NCBI GenBank assembly: GCA_002305915.1
Contig: DBRJ01000065.1
Coordinates: 1 to 40,191 of the forward strand
Reading direction: 5' to 3'
From: Pelotomaculum sp. UBA1371
GTDB taxonomy: Bacteria; Bacillota; Desulfotomaculia; Desulfotomaculales; Pelotomaculaceae
Length of the DNA stretch: 40,191 nt
Shown: in pieces, positions 33,263 through 40,191 of the stretch
Layout: each line of letters begins with the position of its first letter
Numbering within the stretch: position 1 is the stretch's first letter
Notes under the pieces: model-generated
The model's input: the letters and a program-made list of their open reading frames with translations, nothing else
Databases searched by the model: none
Told to the model about the DNA's origin: nothing
Program-made: the position numbers and the translations under genes

Positions 33263-33799
33263 TCATTTCTTTTCCCTGCTGAAAAAGTCCTTCAACACAC
33301 TTAAGCGGGGGTCAATTTTTTCGCTCTCACAGTCGCACTGCCCGGCCTTGAGATTACGGCCGCAGTGGGGACAGAGACCCGGGCAGTCCTCCCGGCACAG
33401 TGCTTTCATGGGCAAGGCCAGAATGATATTGTTTAAGACTTCGGGGGTAATATCCAGAATATCACCGGAAAAGGTCACGCTTTCAGCATCGTTTTTGCCG
33501 CTTCCGGAGGATGCTGCCTCACCACCGGGAACAGGCCTGTAGGTTTCCTCGAAGGGCAAATTGAAAGCATACTGGAACAACTCCAGGCAGCGGTCGCAGG
33601 TCAGTTTAAGGTTCCCGGCAACCTGACCCCGGGCCAGAAGGCCTTCGCCGGTATTGCTGACAACCAGGCTGACCTTTACCGGTCCGCAAAAACTCACCGT
33701 TGCTCCCCGTACTTCCAGAGGTGTTAAAGCGGCCTGCAATTCGTAGCAAGAAGTTTCCCCGACAGCCCTTTTTAAGCCGGCAACATCCATCTGTAACAT
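33263..33799 (-). CDS. yceD: YceD/DUF177 family protein
   Basis: A 178-residue protein of the YceD family, needed for 23S rRNA processing in E. coli and plants and almost always placed before rpmF. Seen: VSLVVSNTGEGLLARGQVAGNLKLTCDRCLE (split here at the family CxRC motif LTCDRCLE), LPFEETY, then a C-terminal cysteine cluster CREDCPGLCPHCGRNL that may bind zinc. First gene after the TTGACA/TATAAT promoter at 33831-33860. Confidence 0.92.
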   Translation of the reverse strand: MLQMDVAGLKRAVGETSCYELQAALTPLEVRGATVSFCGPVKVSLVVSNTGEGLLARGQVAGNLKLTCDRCLELFQYAFNLPFEETYRPVPGGEAASSGSGKNDAESVTFSGDILDITPEVLNNIILALPMKALCREDCPGLCPHCGRNLKAGQCDCESEKIDPRLSVLKDFFSREKK

Positions 33800-33830
33800 A
33801 GATTACCCACCTTCGCATTCAACACCCAAA

Positions 33831-33860
33831 ATTATATTCAAAAAACCCAAGCTTTGTCAA
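33831..33860 (-). promoter_or_regulatory. Sigma-A promoter for yceD-rpmF
   Basis: On the minus strand a perfect TTGACA (33855-33860), an 18-base spacer and a perfect TATAAT (33831-33836), 31 bases ahead of the yceD start. Confidence 0.88.
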
Positions 33861-33901
33861 GAAATTTCCTGGACCGCGGGTTATAGAGGGTTCTTAGCCC
33901 G

Positions 33902-34480
33902 CTATAAATTCTGATCATTCCCTTGAACCAGGCCGGGGTTTGGCTCCAGGGGCTCAGCAGCACCGATATGGCCGTATAAAGATTCGATCTTCTTGCCTTC
34001 CACCAGAATTTGCACTTGATTGATCCCGGATAATTCAGTCAATGAGTTTACAATGGAATAAACAAGCATACTTTCACCGGCAGAGCCGCCGTAGCGGCTG
34101 TCCTGGATGTCCTTGGAAAAATTAACTCCAGCCACCCCGTTTTCTATAGAAAGGGACAGCAGGCTGGTTTCAGGGGGAATGGTCCGCTTCAGGCCGGCGC
34201 CGGACGGACCCTTGATCAGTTCCCTGACCACGGTCTCTTCAATGGATTCTCCTTCACCAATTGTAACATTCCGCTGTTCCGGCAGCAGGTACATAGCCTG
34301 GTCATCAGAAAAGTAGAGGGTCAGCTCTACTGTGGTTTCAGCCGGTTCCTGGCTGCCGTTCCCATGATCGACACTGCCGTTCGTAACTGCCGGCTGATTA
34401 TTCTGTTGTGCAAGGAGTACTCCGGTAATCGCAACAATCAGCACAAGCGCAAGCAATACTTTTTGGGCCTTACTCAACAT
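33902..34480 (-). CDS. GerMN-domain membrane-anchored protein
   Basis: A 192-residue protein with an N-terminal signal-anchor (about 6-25, ending LLAQQNN and without a lipobox Cys), a low-complexity linker, and one GerMN domain (about 52-168: VELTLYFSDDQAMYLLPE, VVRELIKGPSGAGLKRTIPP, GVAGVNFSKDI, YSIVNSLTELSGINQVQILVEG). GerM has this domain in tandem and acts in sporulation and germination; single-domain proteins are widespread and unassigned. GGGAGG before the ATG. Divergent from ylbJ. Confidence 0.85.
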   Translation of the reverse strand: MLSKAQKVLLALVLIVAITGVLLAQQNNQPAVTNGSVDHGNGSQEPAETTVELTLYFSDDQAMYLLPEQRNVTIGEGESIEETVVRELIKGPSGAGLKRTIPPETSLLSLSIENGVAGVNFSKDIQDSRYGGSAGESMLVYSIVNSLTELSGINQVQILVEGKKIESLYGHIGAAEPLEPNPGLVQGNDQNL

Positions 34481-34595
34481 TTAACACCTCCCGTATTTAT
34501 AGGCTTGTCAATTCCCGGCGTCAGCGCCGGTCTAAAACCATTTCAACCGGCAATATAATTATAATGGAATTCGCGAGTGAGAGCCTGGTGAATAA

Positions 34596-35855
34596 TTGGT
34601 GCCACTGGATAAGTTAACCCGTTCTCAAACCTATTCCAGGCGCAGGGACCTGGTTCGCCTCTTCTGGACGGCCTGTGTCCTTGTTTTTGTAATCAGTATG
34701 ATCAGCTGCCCGCAGGTTGTCTTCCAGGGGGCTCTGACTGGTCTAAAAACCTGGTGGAATATTGTTTTCCCTGCACTTTTGCCCTTCTTTATCGCCTCGG
34801 AACTGCTGATGAACTTTGGCGTGGTCCACTTCATGGGGGTACTGCTGGAGCCGGTGATGCGGCCCCTCTTTAATGTCCCGGGCGCCGGTTCCTTCGTCAT
34901 GGCCATCGGTTATACCAGCGGCTACCCCATAGGCTCAATGGTCACAGCCAGGCTGCGGTCGGAGGGTTTGTGCTCCCGGGTGGAGGCCGAGCGGCTGATG
35001 TCCTTTACCAACAATTCCAGCCCCCTCTTTATGCTCGTTGCAGTTGCAGTGGGCATGTTCAACAATCCCGGCATCGGCGTGCTCATTGCCGGCGCCCACT
35101 ACCTGTCCAACCTCGTCCTGGGATTTATCCTCCGTTATTACGCCAGGACCGAAGGGGAGAGGTTTCCCAACAGGGGCATGCGCAGGGGGTTGTTGAGATC
35201 CGCCCTAAGCAGGATGCTGCAGGTTCAGAGGGAGGAAAACCGCCCCGTCGGCAAGATCATGGGTGACGCGGTCCGCAATGCCGTCACAAATCTGCTGAAC
35301 ATCGGGGGATTTATTATTCTTTTTGCGGTTATTATCCAGCTGCTGTTCCACGTGGGTTTCATTAATACCCTGGCTGGAATTTTAGGCATTTTTCTGTTGC
35401 CTCTGGGGTTTTCCCCTGAAATCCTGCCCGCCCTGGGCAGCGGTTTTTTTGAGATGACCATCGGTTCCAAGCTGGCCAGCGAGGCGGCAGCCCCCCTGCT
35501 CCAGCAGGTCGTAGCCATCGGTATGATCCTGGCCTGGAGCGGCCTTTCCGTACATGCCCAGGCAGCCAGCATGATCGCTGAAACCGATATCCGGATGCTC
35601 CCCTTTGTGGTGTCCAGGCTGGCCCACACCTGCCTGGCCGGAATTTTCACCTACCTGCTTTGCCGCTGGAAGCTCCCCCTGGAAGAACTGACGGCGCCGG
35701 CCCTGGCCGCCTCAGGATGGCAGTACCCAGGTTATGCCGGCAACTTAAAAATGTTGTTGATCTTTTTTATATCCCTGGCTGCAGTTATCCTCTTTGCGCT
35801 GCTCCTAAACCTTGCCCGCAGCATCTTAGGCTCATTTTTCAAAATCCGGCTCTAA
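34596..35855 (+). CDS. ylbJ: Sporulation integral membrane protein YlbJ
   Basis: A 419-residue membrane protein with about nine spans and two nucleoside-recognition (Gate) halves: GLKTWWNIVFPALLPFFIASELL (read as ALTGLKTWWNIVFPALLPF) near the start and the second set around 230-330. It has YTSGYPIGS, FTNNSSPLFMLVAVAVGM and GSGFFEMTIGSKLAS, which are YlbJ hallmarks. Bacillus ylbJ is sigma-E dependent and required for cortex formation. TTG start at 34596 with a weak site; a GTG follows at once. Divergent from the GerMN gene. Confidence 0.92.
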   Translation: MVPLDKLTRSQTYSRRRDLVRLFWTACVLVFVISMISCPQVVFQGALTGLKTWWNIVFPALLPFFIASELLMNFGVVHFMGVLLEPVMRPLFNVPGAGSFVMAIGYTSGYPIGSMVTARLRSEGLCSRVEAERLMSFTNNSSPLFMLVAVAVGMFNNPGIGVLIAGAHYLSNLVLGFILRYYARTEGERFPNRGMRRGLLRSALSRMLQVQREENRPVGKIMGDAVRNAVTNLLNIGGFIILFAVIIQLLFHVGFINTLAGILGIFLLPLGFSPEILPALGSGFFEMTIGSKLASEAAAPLLQQVVAIGMILAWSGLSVHAQAASMIAETDIRMLPFVVSRLAHTCLAGIFTYLLCRWKLPLEELTAPALAASGWQYPGYAGNLKMLLIFFISLAAVILFALLLNLARSILGSFFKIRL

Positions 35856-35904
35856 TAGTTATAATGATCTAATACTGCTTAAAAGCCTGCTTTTCAAATT
35901 AAGC

Positions 35905-37206
35905 TTAGGAAGACCGCAGGGTCAGAGAACCCACTGAGCCCAGCCCAGCTACAATAGCCGCCAGAATAAAAACCAGATCAAACGAACCTGTAAGATCCGC
36001 CGTATAGCCTGCTACACCAGGAGCAATAGCCTGTCCCACGCCAAAGAAAAGCGTTACCATGCCCAGTGCGGCAGGGGCCAGCCTTGCCCCAACATAGTCA
36101 CCACAGGCCGCCGCGACTACACCCGGAATGCTCCAGGATGTAATAGCAAAGATAACAGCAGAAACGTAAAGTGGAAGGGTTGAGCCGCCCAAAGCGAAAA
36201 GCAGGTAAGAAACCGCCATTAGGGCAAAAATTATACACAGGGTGAATTTTCTACCTATATAATCAGAAATTACTCCCCACAGGACGCCGCTGAAGATGCT
36301 GATCAAACCGATCAGCGCCCACATAGACCCGGCCTGCTCCTGGCTGATGCCCTTATCAGCCACCAGCGAGGTGGAAAAGAAAGTGGCGTAAATAATGTAT
36401 GAAAAACCAAAGGCGAAATAAACCAATCCCAGGAGCCACAATGTCCGGGAACCATAAACATTTTTCCAACCTGCGCCCCCGCCGCTGTCGTTCTCCACCT
36501 CTGTTCCAGCAGAACCGTCTTTTTCCGCCCCCGCTCCGGACTCATGAGCTGTTTCGCTTTCAGCGCCCACAGGCTTTAGTCCTAGATCAGCCGGTTTGTT
36601 GCGCAGAAACAGGTAGATGACCAGGCCGAGCAGAACAACAGCCAGTCCCAGGATAAACCAGCTAATCCGCCAGCCGTAAAGAGGCGACGCAGACACTATC
36701 CGCGGTACTAAAAACCCCGTCACAAGAAGAGCCACTCCGGACCCCGCTACCAGAACGCCTGAAGCCATGCCCCGCCGGTGCGGCGCAAACCAGGCGGAAA
36801 TCATCCCCATCATCGGAATGTAGCTCCCGGCGCTGCCGAGGCCGGTCAACGCCCGCATTGTGAGCGCTGTCCAGAGATTCCCGGCCAGACCGGTCAGCAG
36901 CATGGTTCCCCCCGACATAAGCATGGAAAACAGGATTACAATCCGGGGGCTGTATTTTGAAGCAAGAAAACCGGCCACCAGGGAAAAAATCATATACCCC
37001 GCCAGGTTGCCGCTTGCCATCAGTCCCATACCCGTATTGTCGAGGCCAAGCCCTTCCATCATTGAAGGAAGAATGGTCGTATAACCATAGCGCGCAAAGC
37101 CGACAGCGCCGGTTGTTGTGAGAATCCCAAGAAGCAAAATGACAAACCCATAGTGAAATTTTTTTTGCCCTGCGGCGGGAAGTGAACCAGCCTTTTCCAT
37201 GAGCAT
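35905..37206 (-). CDS. MFS transporter, 12 spans
   Basis: A 433-residue major facilitator with two six-span halves joined by an acidic cytoplasmic loop (about 215-245, rich in Glu, Gly and Ala). Family features include GFARYGYTTILPSMMEGLGLDNTGMG split around GFARYGYTTILPS, and a MFS loop ISDYIGRKFTLC in the second half. It resembles monocarboxylate/oxalate-formate-type or YbfB-like carriers. AGGAGG lies eight bases before the ATG. It diverges from the ADP-forming CoA ligase, so an organic-acid substrate is a reasonable but unproven guess. Confidence 0.85.
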   Translation of the reverse strand: MLMEKAGSLPAAGQKKFHYGFVILLLGILTTTGAVGFARYGYTTILPSMMEGLGLDNTGMGLMASGNLAGYMIFSLVAGFLASKYSPRIVILFSMLMSGGTMLLTGLAGNLWTALTMRALTGLGSAGSYIPMMGMISAWFAPHRRGMASGVLVAGSGVALLVTGFLVPRIVSASPLYGWRISWFILGLAVVLLGLVIYLFLRNKPADLGLKPVGAESETAHESGAGAEKDGSAGTEVENDSGGGAGWKNVYGSRTLWLLGLVYFAFGFSYIIYATFFSTSLVADKGISQEQAGSMWALIGLISIFSGVLWGVISDYIGRKFTLCIIFALMAVSYLLFALGGSTLPLYVSAVIFAITSWSIPGVVAAACGDYVGARLAPAALGMVTLFFGVGQAIAPGVAGYTADLTGSFDLVFILAAIVAGLGSVGSLTLRSS

Positions 37207-37332
37207 GAAGCTTACCTCCTGTTGTCTAATCCGTCCAAATTGTCAATCTCTTAATATTCCCTGCCGGAAGGTTGAAACCCTTTTATAATCTTACATTATT
37301 TGTACTGTTTCGACAAAGCTTAGGATCCGGGC

Positions 37333-37375
37333 CAGCCCGGCCGCCTGGTCTATCTCCCCGGCTGACTTTTTTTTT
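37333..37375 (+). terminator. Terminator-like structure in the leader of CoA ligase copy 2
   Basis: CAGCC (37333-37337) can pair with GGCTG (37360-37364), followed by A, C and nine T's (37367-37375). A competing palindrome CCGGGCCAGCCCGG (37328-37341) and a CCAG/CTGG pairing use the same bases. It stands about 58 bases before the ligase start on the coding strand, so it may be an attenuator, or simply the end of an upstream transcript. Confidence 0.45.
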
Positions 37376-37432
37376 CAATGCATTCACCGCACCCTTAAGG
37401 GACAAGATAATACCAATTAACAGCGCAGATCG

Positions 37433-39553
37433 GTGAAGAAGGTGAGAAATTTGGGCTGCCTGGACGATTTTTTTAACCCCAGGTCCGTGGCCATTATTGG
37501 CGCATCCAAATCACCTGGGAAAATAGGGAATGTTATTGTTAAAAACATGATTCAATCCGGTTTCCCGGGAAAAATATTTCCAATAAATCCTAAGGAATCG
37601 AACATTGAGGGTTTGACCTGTTACCCCTCGGTAGACCGGACGCCCGAACCTGCAGAACTTGCAGTTCTTTCCATTCCAGCAGTAAGGTCCCTGGAAACAG
37701 CTGAAATATGCGGAAAAAGCGGTGTCAAGAATCTTGTAGTGATCACAGCAGGATTTAAGGAAACGGGCAAAGAGGGCATGGATCTGGAACGAAAGCTGGT
37801 GGAGGTCTGCCGCCGGTACGGAATGAGGATGCTGGGTCCCAATTGCGTGGGGATTATGGATACACACATTCCCATCAATGCTTCCTTTGCAGCCGGTTCC
37901 CCCCTTAAGGGTGAGATTGCGTTTATTTCTCAGAGCGGAGCCATGGTCCTGTCAATTTTGGACTGGAGCTACCAGGCCGGCCTGGGCTTCAGCAAATTTG
38001 TCAGTCTGGGAAACAAAGCCGACCTGACGGAAGCCCATTTTATCGAGGAAGCTGCCGAAGATCCCTATACCAAGGTGATTTTGTGTTATATTGAAGATGT
38101 GGAAAACGGCTCTCATTTCCTGGAGGTAGCCCGCAGGGCAAACCGCAAAAAACCGGTTATTATCCTCAAGTCGGGCACCAGCCAGGCCGGCGCCCAGGCA
38201 GCCTCCTCCCACACCGGGGCCCTGGCCGGAAGCGACCTGGCTTACGAAACAGCCTTTCGCCAGTGCGGGGTAATCCGGGCCAGGAGCATGCCGGAGCTTT
38301 TCGACCTGGCCGTTTCCTTCGCCAACCAGCCTATACCAGGTGGTGACCGGGTTGCTGTTATAACCAATTCCGGAGGTCCCGGGATCATAGCCACGGACGC
38401 CATTGAATTAAAAGGGCTGAAAATGGCCCGTTTTACCAGGGAAACGGTGGAAGAGCTGCGCGGCTACCTTCCGGCAGAATCAAATATCTATAATCCCGTA
38501 GATGTACTGGGCGACGCCAAGGCTGACCGCTTCCGCTTTTCTCTGGAAAAGGTCCTGGCCGACCCAGGCGTAGACAGCGCAGTAGTACTGGTCTGCCCGG
38601 CAGGCGTGACCGAACCGGCCGAAACAGCCAGAGCCCTGATTGAGATGCGTAAGCTCCATCCTGAAAAACCCCTTTTTGCAGCCTTCATGGGAGGTGAAAA
38701 ACTGGAGGAAGGTGTTGAACTGCTGGGTGAAAACGGTATTCCCTGTTTTACTTTTCCGGAGCCGGCAATCTCAGCTGTCAGCGGGCTGGTAAGCTACTCC
38801 AGGGCCAGGAATCTACCTGAGGAAGAGGAAATAAGCCATTATCCGGAGCTGGATGCAAAAACCGTCAAAGCGGTCTTTTACGATGTCAAAAGGGACAAAC
38901 GTCTGGTCCTTTTGGGAAGTGAGGCTGCGGAAGTAGTGAGCGCCTACGGGATACCCGCCGCCCCCACCTTGCTGGCACACAGCCCCGAAGAAGCTTCCCT
39001 GCAGGCAGACCAACTGGGTTACCCTGTAGTCCTGAAGATCGCCTCCCCCGAAATCATGCACAAAACTGATGTGGGCGGCGTTAAAATCGGCCTGGATACA
39101 CCTGAGAAGGTCCAAGCCGGTTTTCTGGAAATAATGGACAACGTTTATCGCTACCTGCCCCGGGTTGCGGCCTACGGTGTGGAAGTACAAAAAATGATGC
39201 CGAAAGGCATCGAGCTGATTATCGGTGTAACCCGGGATATTCAGTTCGGACCGCTGATTGCCTTCGGTCTGGGCGGAATCTATGTCAACCTTTTAAAGGA
39301 CGTGTCCTTCCGGCTCACAAAAGGCCTGACAACCCGGGAAATAGAAAACATGCTGGCAGAAACAAAGGCCTACACCCTGCTGCGGGGTTACCGGGGGGAA
39401 AAGCCTGCGGATATCAAAACAATTGTAGAAATGATCGACCGGGTAGCCCGTCTGGTCCATGACTTTCCGGAAATCACCGAAATGGATATCAACCCGGTTT
39501 TTGCCTATCAGGCAGGGGCTGCCGCCCTGGATGTGAAAATAACTGTATCGTGA
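37433..39553 (+). CDS. Acetate--CoA ligase (ADP-forming), alpha-beta fused, copy 2
   Basis: A 706-residue fused ACD enzyme: CoA-binding domain (SVAIIGASKSPGKIGN, about 16-110), ligase-CoA domains with the phosphohistidine loop SSHTGALAGSD (His260), and ATP-grasp domain (about 480-706) with HKTDVGGVKIG (about 542). Same architecture as the copy at 1728 but clearly diverged, so separate substrates or directions are likely. The GTG at 37433 lacks a clear site; a TTG six codons on has AAGG eight bases upstream and may be the real start. The next gene begins 12 bases after its stop, giving an operon with a phosphotransacetylase-N-like protein. Confidence 0.92.
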   Translation: MKKVRNLGCLDDFFNPRSVAIIGASKSPGKIGNVIVKNMIQSGFPGKIFPINPKESNIEGLTCYPSVDRTPEPAELAVLSIPAVRSLETAEICGKSGVKNLVVITAGFKETGKEGMDLERKLVEVCRRYGMRMLGPNCVGIMDTHIPINASFAAGSPLKGEIAFISQSGAMVLSILDWSYQAGLGFSKFVSLGNKADLTEAHFIEEAAEDPYTKVILCYIEDVENGSHFLEVARRANRKKPVIILKSGTSQAGAQAASSHTGALAGSDLAYETAFRQCGVIRARSMPELFDLAVSFANQPIPGGDRVAVITNSGGPGIIATDAIELKGLKMARFTRETVEELRGYLPAESNIYNPVDVLGDAKADRFRFSLEKVLADPGVDSAVVLVCPAGVTEPAETARALIEMRKLHPEKPLFAAFMGGEKLEEGVELLGENGIPCFTFPEPAISAVSGLVSYSRARNLPEEEEISHYPELDAKTVKAVFYDVKRDKRLVLLGSEAAEVVSAYGIPAAPTLLAHSPEEASLQADQLGYPVVLKIASPEIMHKTDVGGVKIGLDTPEKVQAGFLEIMDNVYRYLPRVAAYGVEVQKMMPKGIELIIGVTRDIQFGPLIAFGLGGIYVNLLKDVSFRLTKGLTTREIENMLAETKAYTLLRGYRGEKPADIKTIVEMIDRVARLVHDFPEITEMDINPVFAYQAGAAALDVKITVS

Positions 39554-39564
39554 GGTGTGTAGAG

Positions 39565-40191
39565 GTGAAAAATCTCTTTATCATGGGGCCTGCCGGCAGC
39601 GGCAAAACCAGTATCGCCCTGGGTCTGGCCCTGAAGTTCCGCCAGGAGGGGTACCGGGTGGCTTATTTTAAGCCCGTCGGGCACGCCAGCGGTCCGGCCT
39701 CCCGGGAGGACGAGGACGCCCTTTTGATGAAACAAATCCTCAATATGGAACAGCCCCTGGAAACCATCGTTCCCTGCATAGTGGGACCTTCCTATTTGTC
39801 AGGGCACAGGAATTCCTGCGAATCCTTGAAAACTATCCGCGAATCATTCGAAGCGATATCCGCCAATCAGGAACTGGTGGTTATCGGGGGCGCCAACTTC
39901 CCCCACATCATGGGCTGTATCGGACTGGATTCGGTAAGTCTCGCCCTGGAGTTAAAAGCAGCGCCGCTCTTGATGATCCGGATCGATAATGACTATAGCC
40001 TGGATCTGGCCATTTTTATGAACATTTTTATGGAAAACAAGGGGATTCCGGTCCTGGGAAATATTTTTCACAATGTGCCGCGCCCCCTGCTGGCAAAAAC
40101 CGAGGGAGTATACCGCCCGCTGCTGGAAGAGCGGGGCTTCCGGACAATGGGAATAATTCCCAGGGACCCTGTGATTACTTCGCCCACCGTT
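39565..40191 (+). CDS. BioD-like P-loop protein of the phosphotransacetylase N-terminal family (3' end cut)
   Basis: About 209 N-terminal residues are visible before the window ends. It starts at a GTG (39565) with AGAG close by and reads KNLFIMGPAGSGKTSIALGLA, a P-loop (MGPAGSGKTS), then YFKPVGHASG, matching the dethiobiotin-synthetase-like (AAA_26) domain of Pta N-termini and of stand-alone COG0857 proteins, which usually continue into a DRTGG domain. Such proteins often accompany ADP-forming CoA ligases and may sense or regulate acyl-CoA metabolism; activity is unproven. Position 12 bases after the ligase stop supports co-transcription. Confidence 0.8.
   Translation, partial: MKNLFIMGPAGSGKTSIALGLALKFRQEGYRVAYFKPVGHASGPASREDEDALLMKQILNMEQPLETIVPCIVGPSYLSGHRNSCESLKTIRESFEAISANQELVVIGGANFPHIMGCIGLDSVSLALELKAAPLLMIRIDNDYSLDLAIFMNIFMENKGIPVLGNIFHNVPRPLLAKTEGVYRPLLEERGFRTMGIIPRDPVITSPTV

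Noticed and set aside
34515..34530. CCGGCG-TCAG-CGCCGG palindrome between the GerMN gene and ylbJ as a terminator
   Set aside because: It lies upstream of both divergent genes and has no T-run; could be an operator, but nothing supports a specific regulator.
37207..37432. T-box leader ahead of CoA ligase copy 2
   Set aside because: The conserved GGGTGGNACCGCG element is absent.

Overview
The window looks like the chromosome of a spore-forming, anaerobic, moderately GC-rich Firmicute of the Clostridia. The Peptococcaceae (Pelotomaculum/Desulfotomaculum-like syntrophs) are my best guess. This is inferred from gene content: a Bacillus/Clostridium-style fapR-plsX-fab and ffh-rpsP-trmD-rplS backbone, sporulation and germination genes (ylbJ, a GerAB-type permease, a GerMN-domain protein, a CBO0543-family protein), two single-chain ADP-forming acyl-CoA synthetases, heavy use of TTG starts behind strong GGAGG sites, and no oxygen-dependent enzymes. 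No tRNA, rRNA, CRISPR array or intact insertion sequence was seen.

Layout. 0-4.3 kb: end of a QueG-like iron-sulfur protein, a TM2-like small membrane protein with a partial duplicate of its 5' end 0.9 kb away, a low-GC orphan, and the first ADP-forming CoA ligase. 4.3-12 kb (minus strand): ylxM-ffh-rpsP-khpA-ylqD-rimM-trmD, then rplS-lepB-rbgA-rnhB-yraN, with clear promoters before ylxM and before rplS. 12-18.6 kb: a putrescine-type aminotransferase (plus strand) facing a four-gene minus-strand operon mtnP-mtnA-ahcY-mtaD for recycling S-adenosylmethionine by-products. Residues in the phosphorylase and the hydrolase suggest that nucleosides are first deaminated to inosine forms. 18.7-24.1 kb: an accessory block holding a zinc-ribbon protein, two tiny ferritin-like proteins, two paralogous FAD oxidoreductases around a CBO0543 membrane protein and an unannotated 28-residue membrane microprotein, and an orphan germination permease. 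24.2-33.8 kb (minus strand): yceD-rpmF (own promoter and terminator), then fapR-plsX-fabH-fabK-fabD-fabG-acpP, a hairpin terminator, fabF, rnc and ftsY. fapR has a near-consensus promoter overlapping a FapR operator. 33.9-40.2 kb: GerMN protein, ylbJ, an MFS carrier, a second ADP-forming CoA ligase and the start of a BioD/phosphotransacetylase-N-like P-loop protein, cut by the window end.

How it fits together. The backbone is housekeeping: fatty acid and phospholipid synthesis under malonyl-CoA-sensing FapR control, ribosome maturation, and protein export (Ffh, FtsY, LepB). Relative to the Bacillus order, smc is missing between rnc and ftsY, and about 12 kb (SAM salvage plus the accessory block) lies between ftsY and ylxM. 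The most unusual parts are the apparently deamination-first SAM salvage operon and the CBO0543/microprotein/twin-flavoprotein cluster; neither function is proven by sequence alone.
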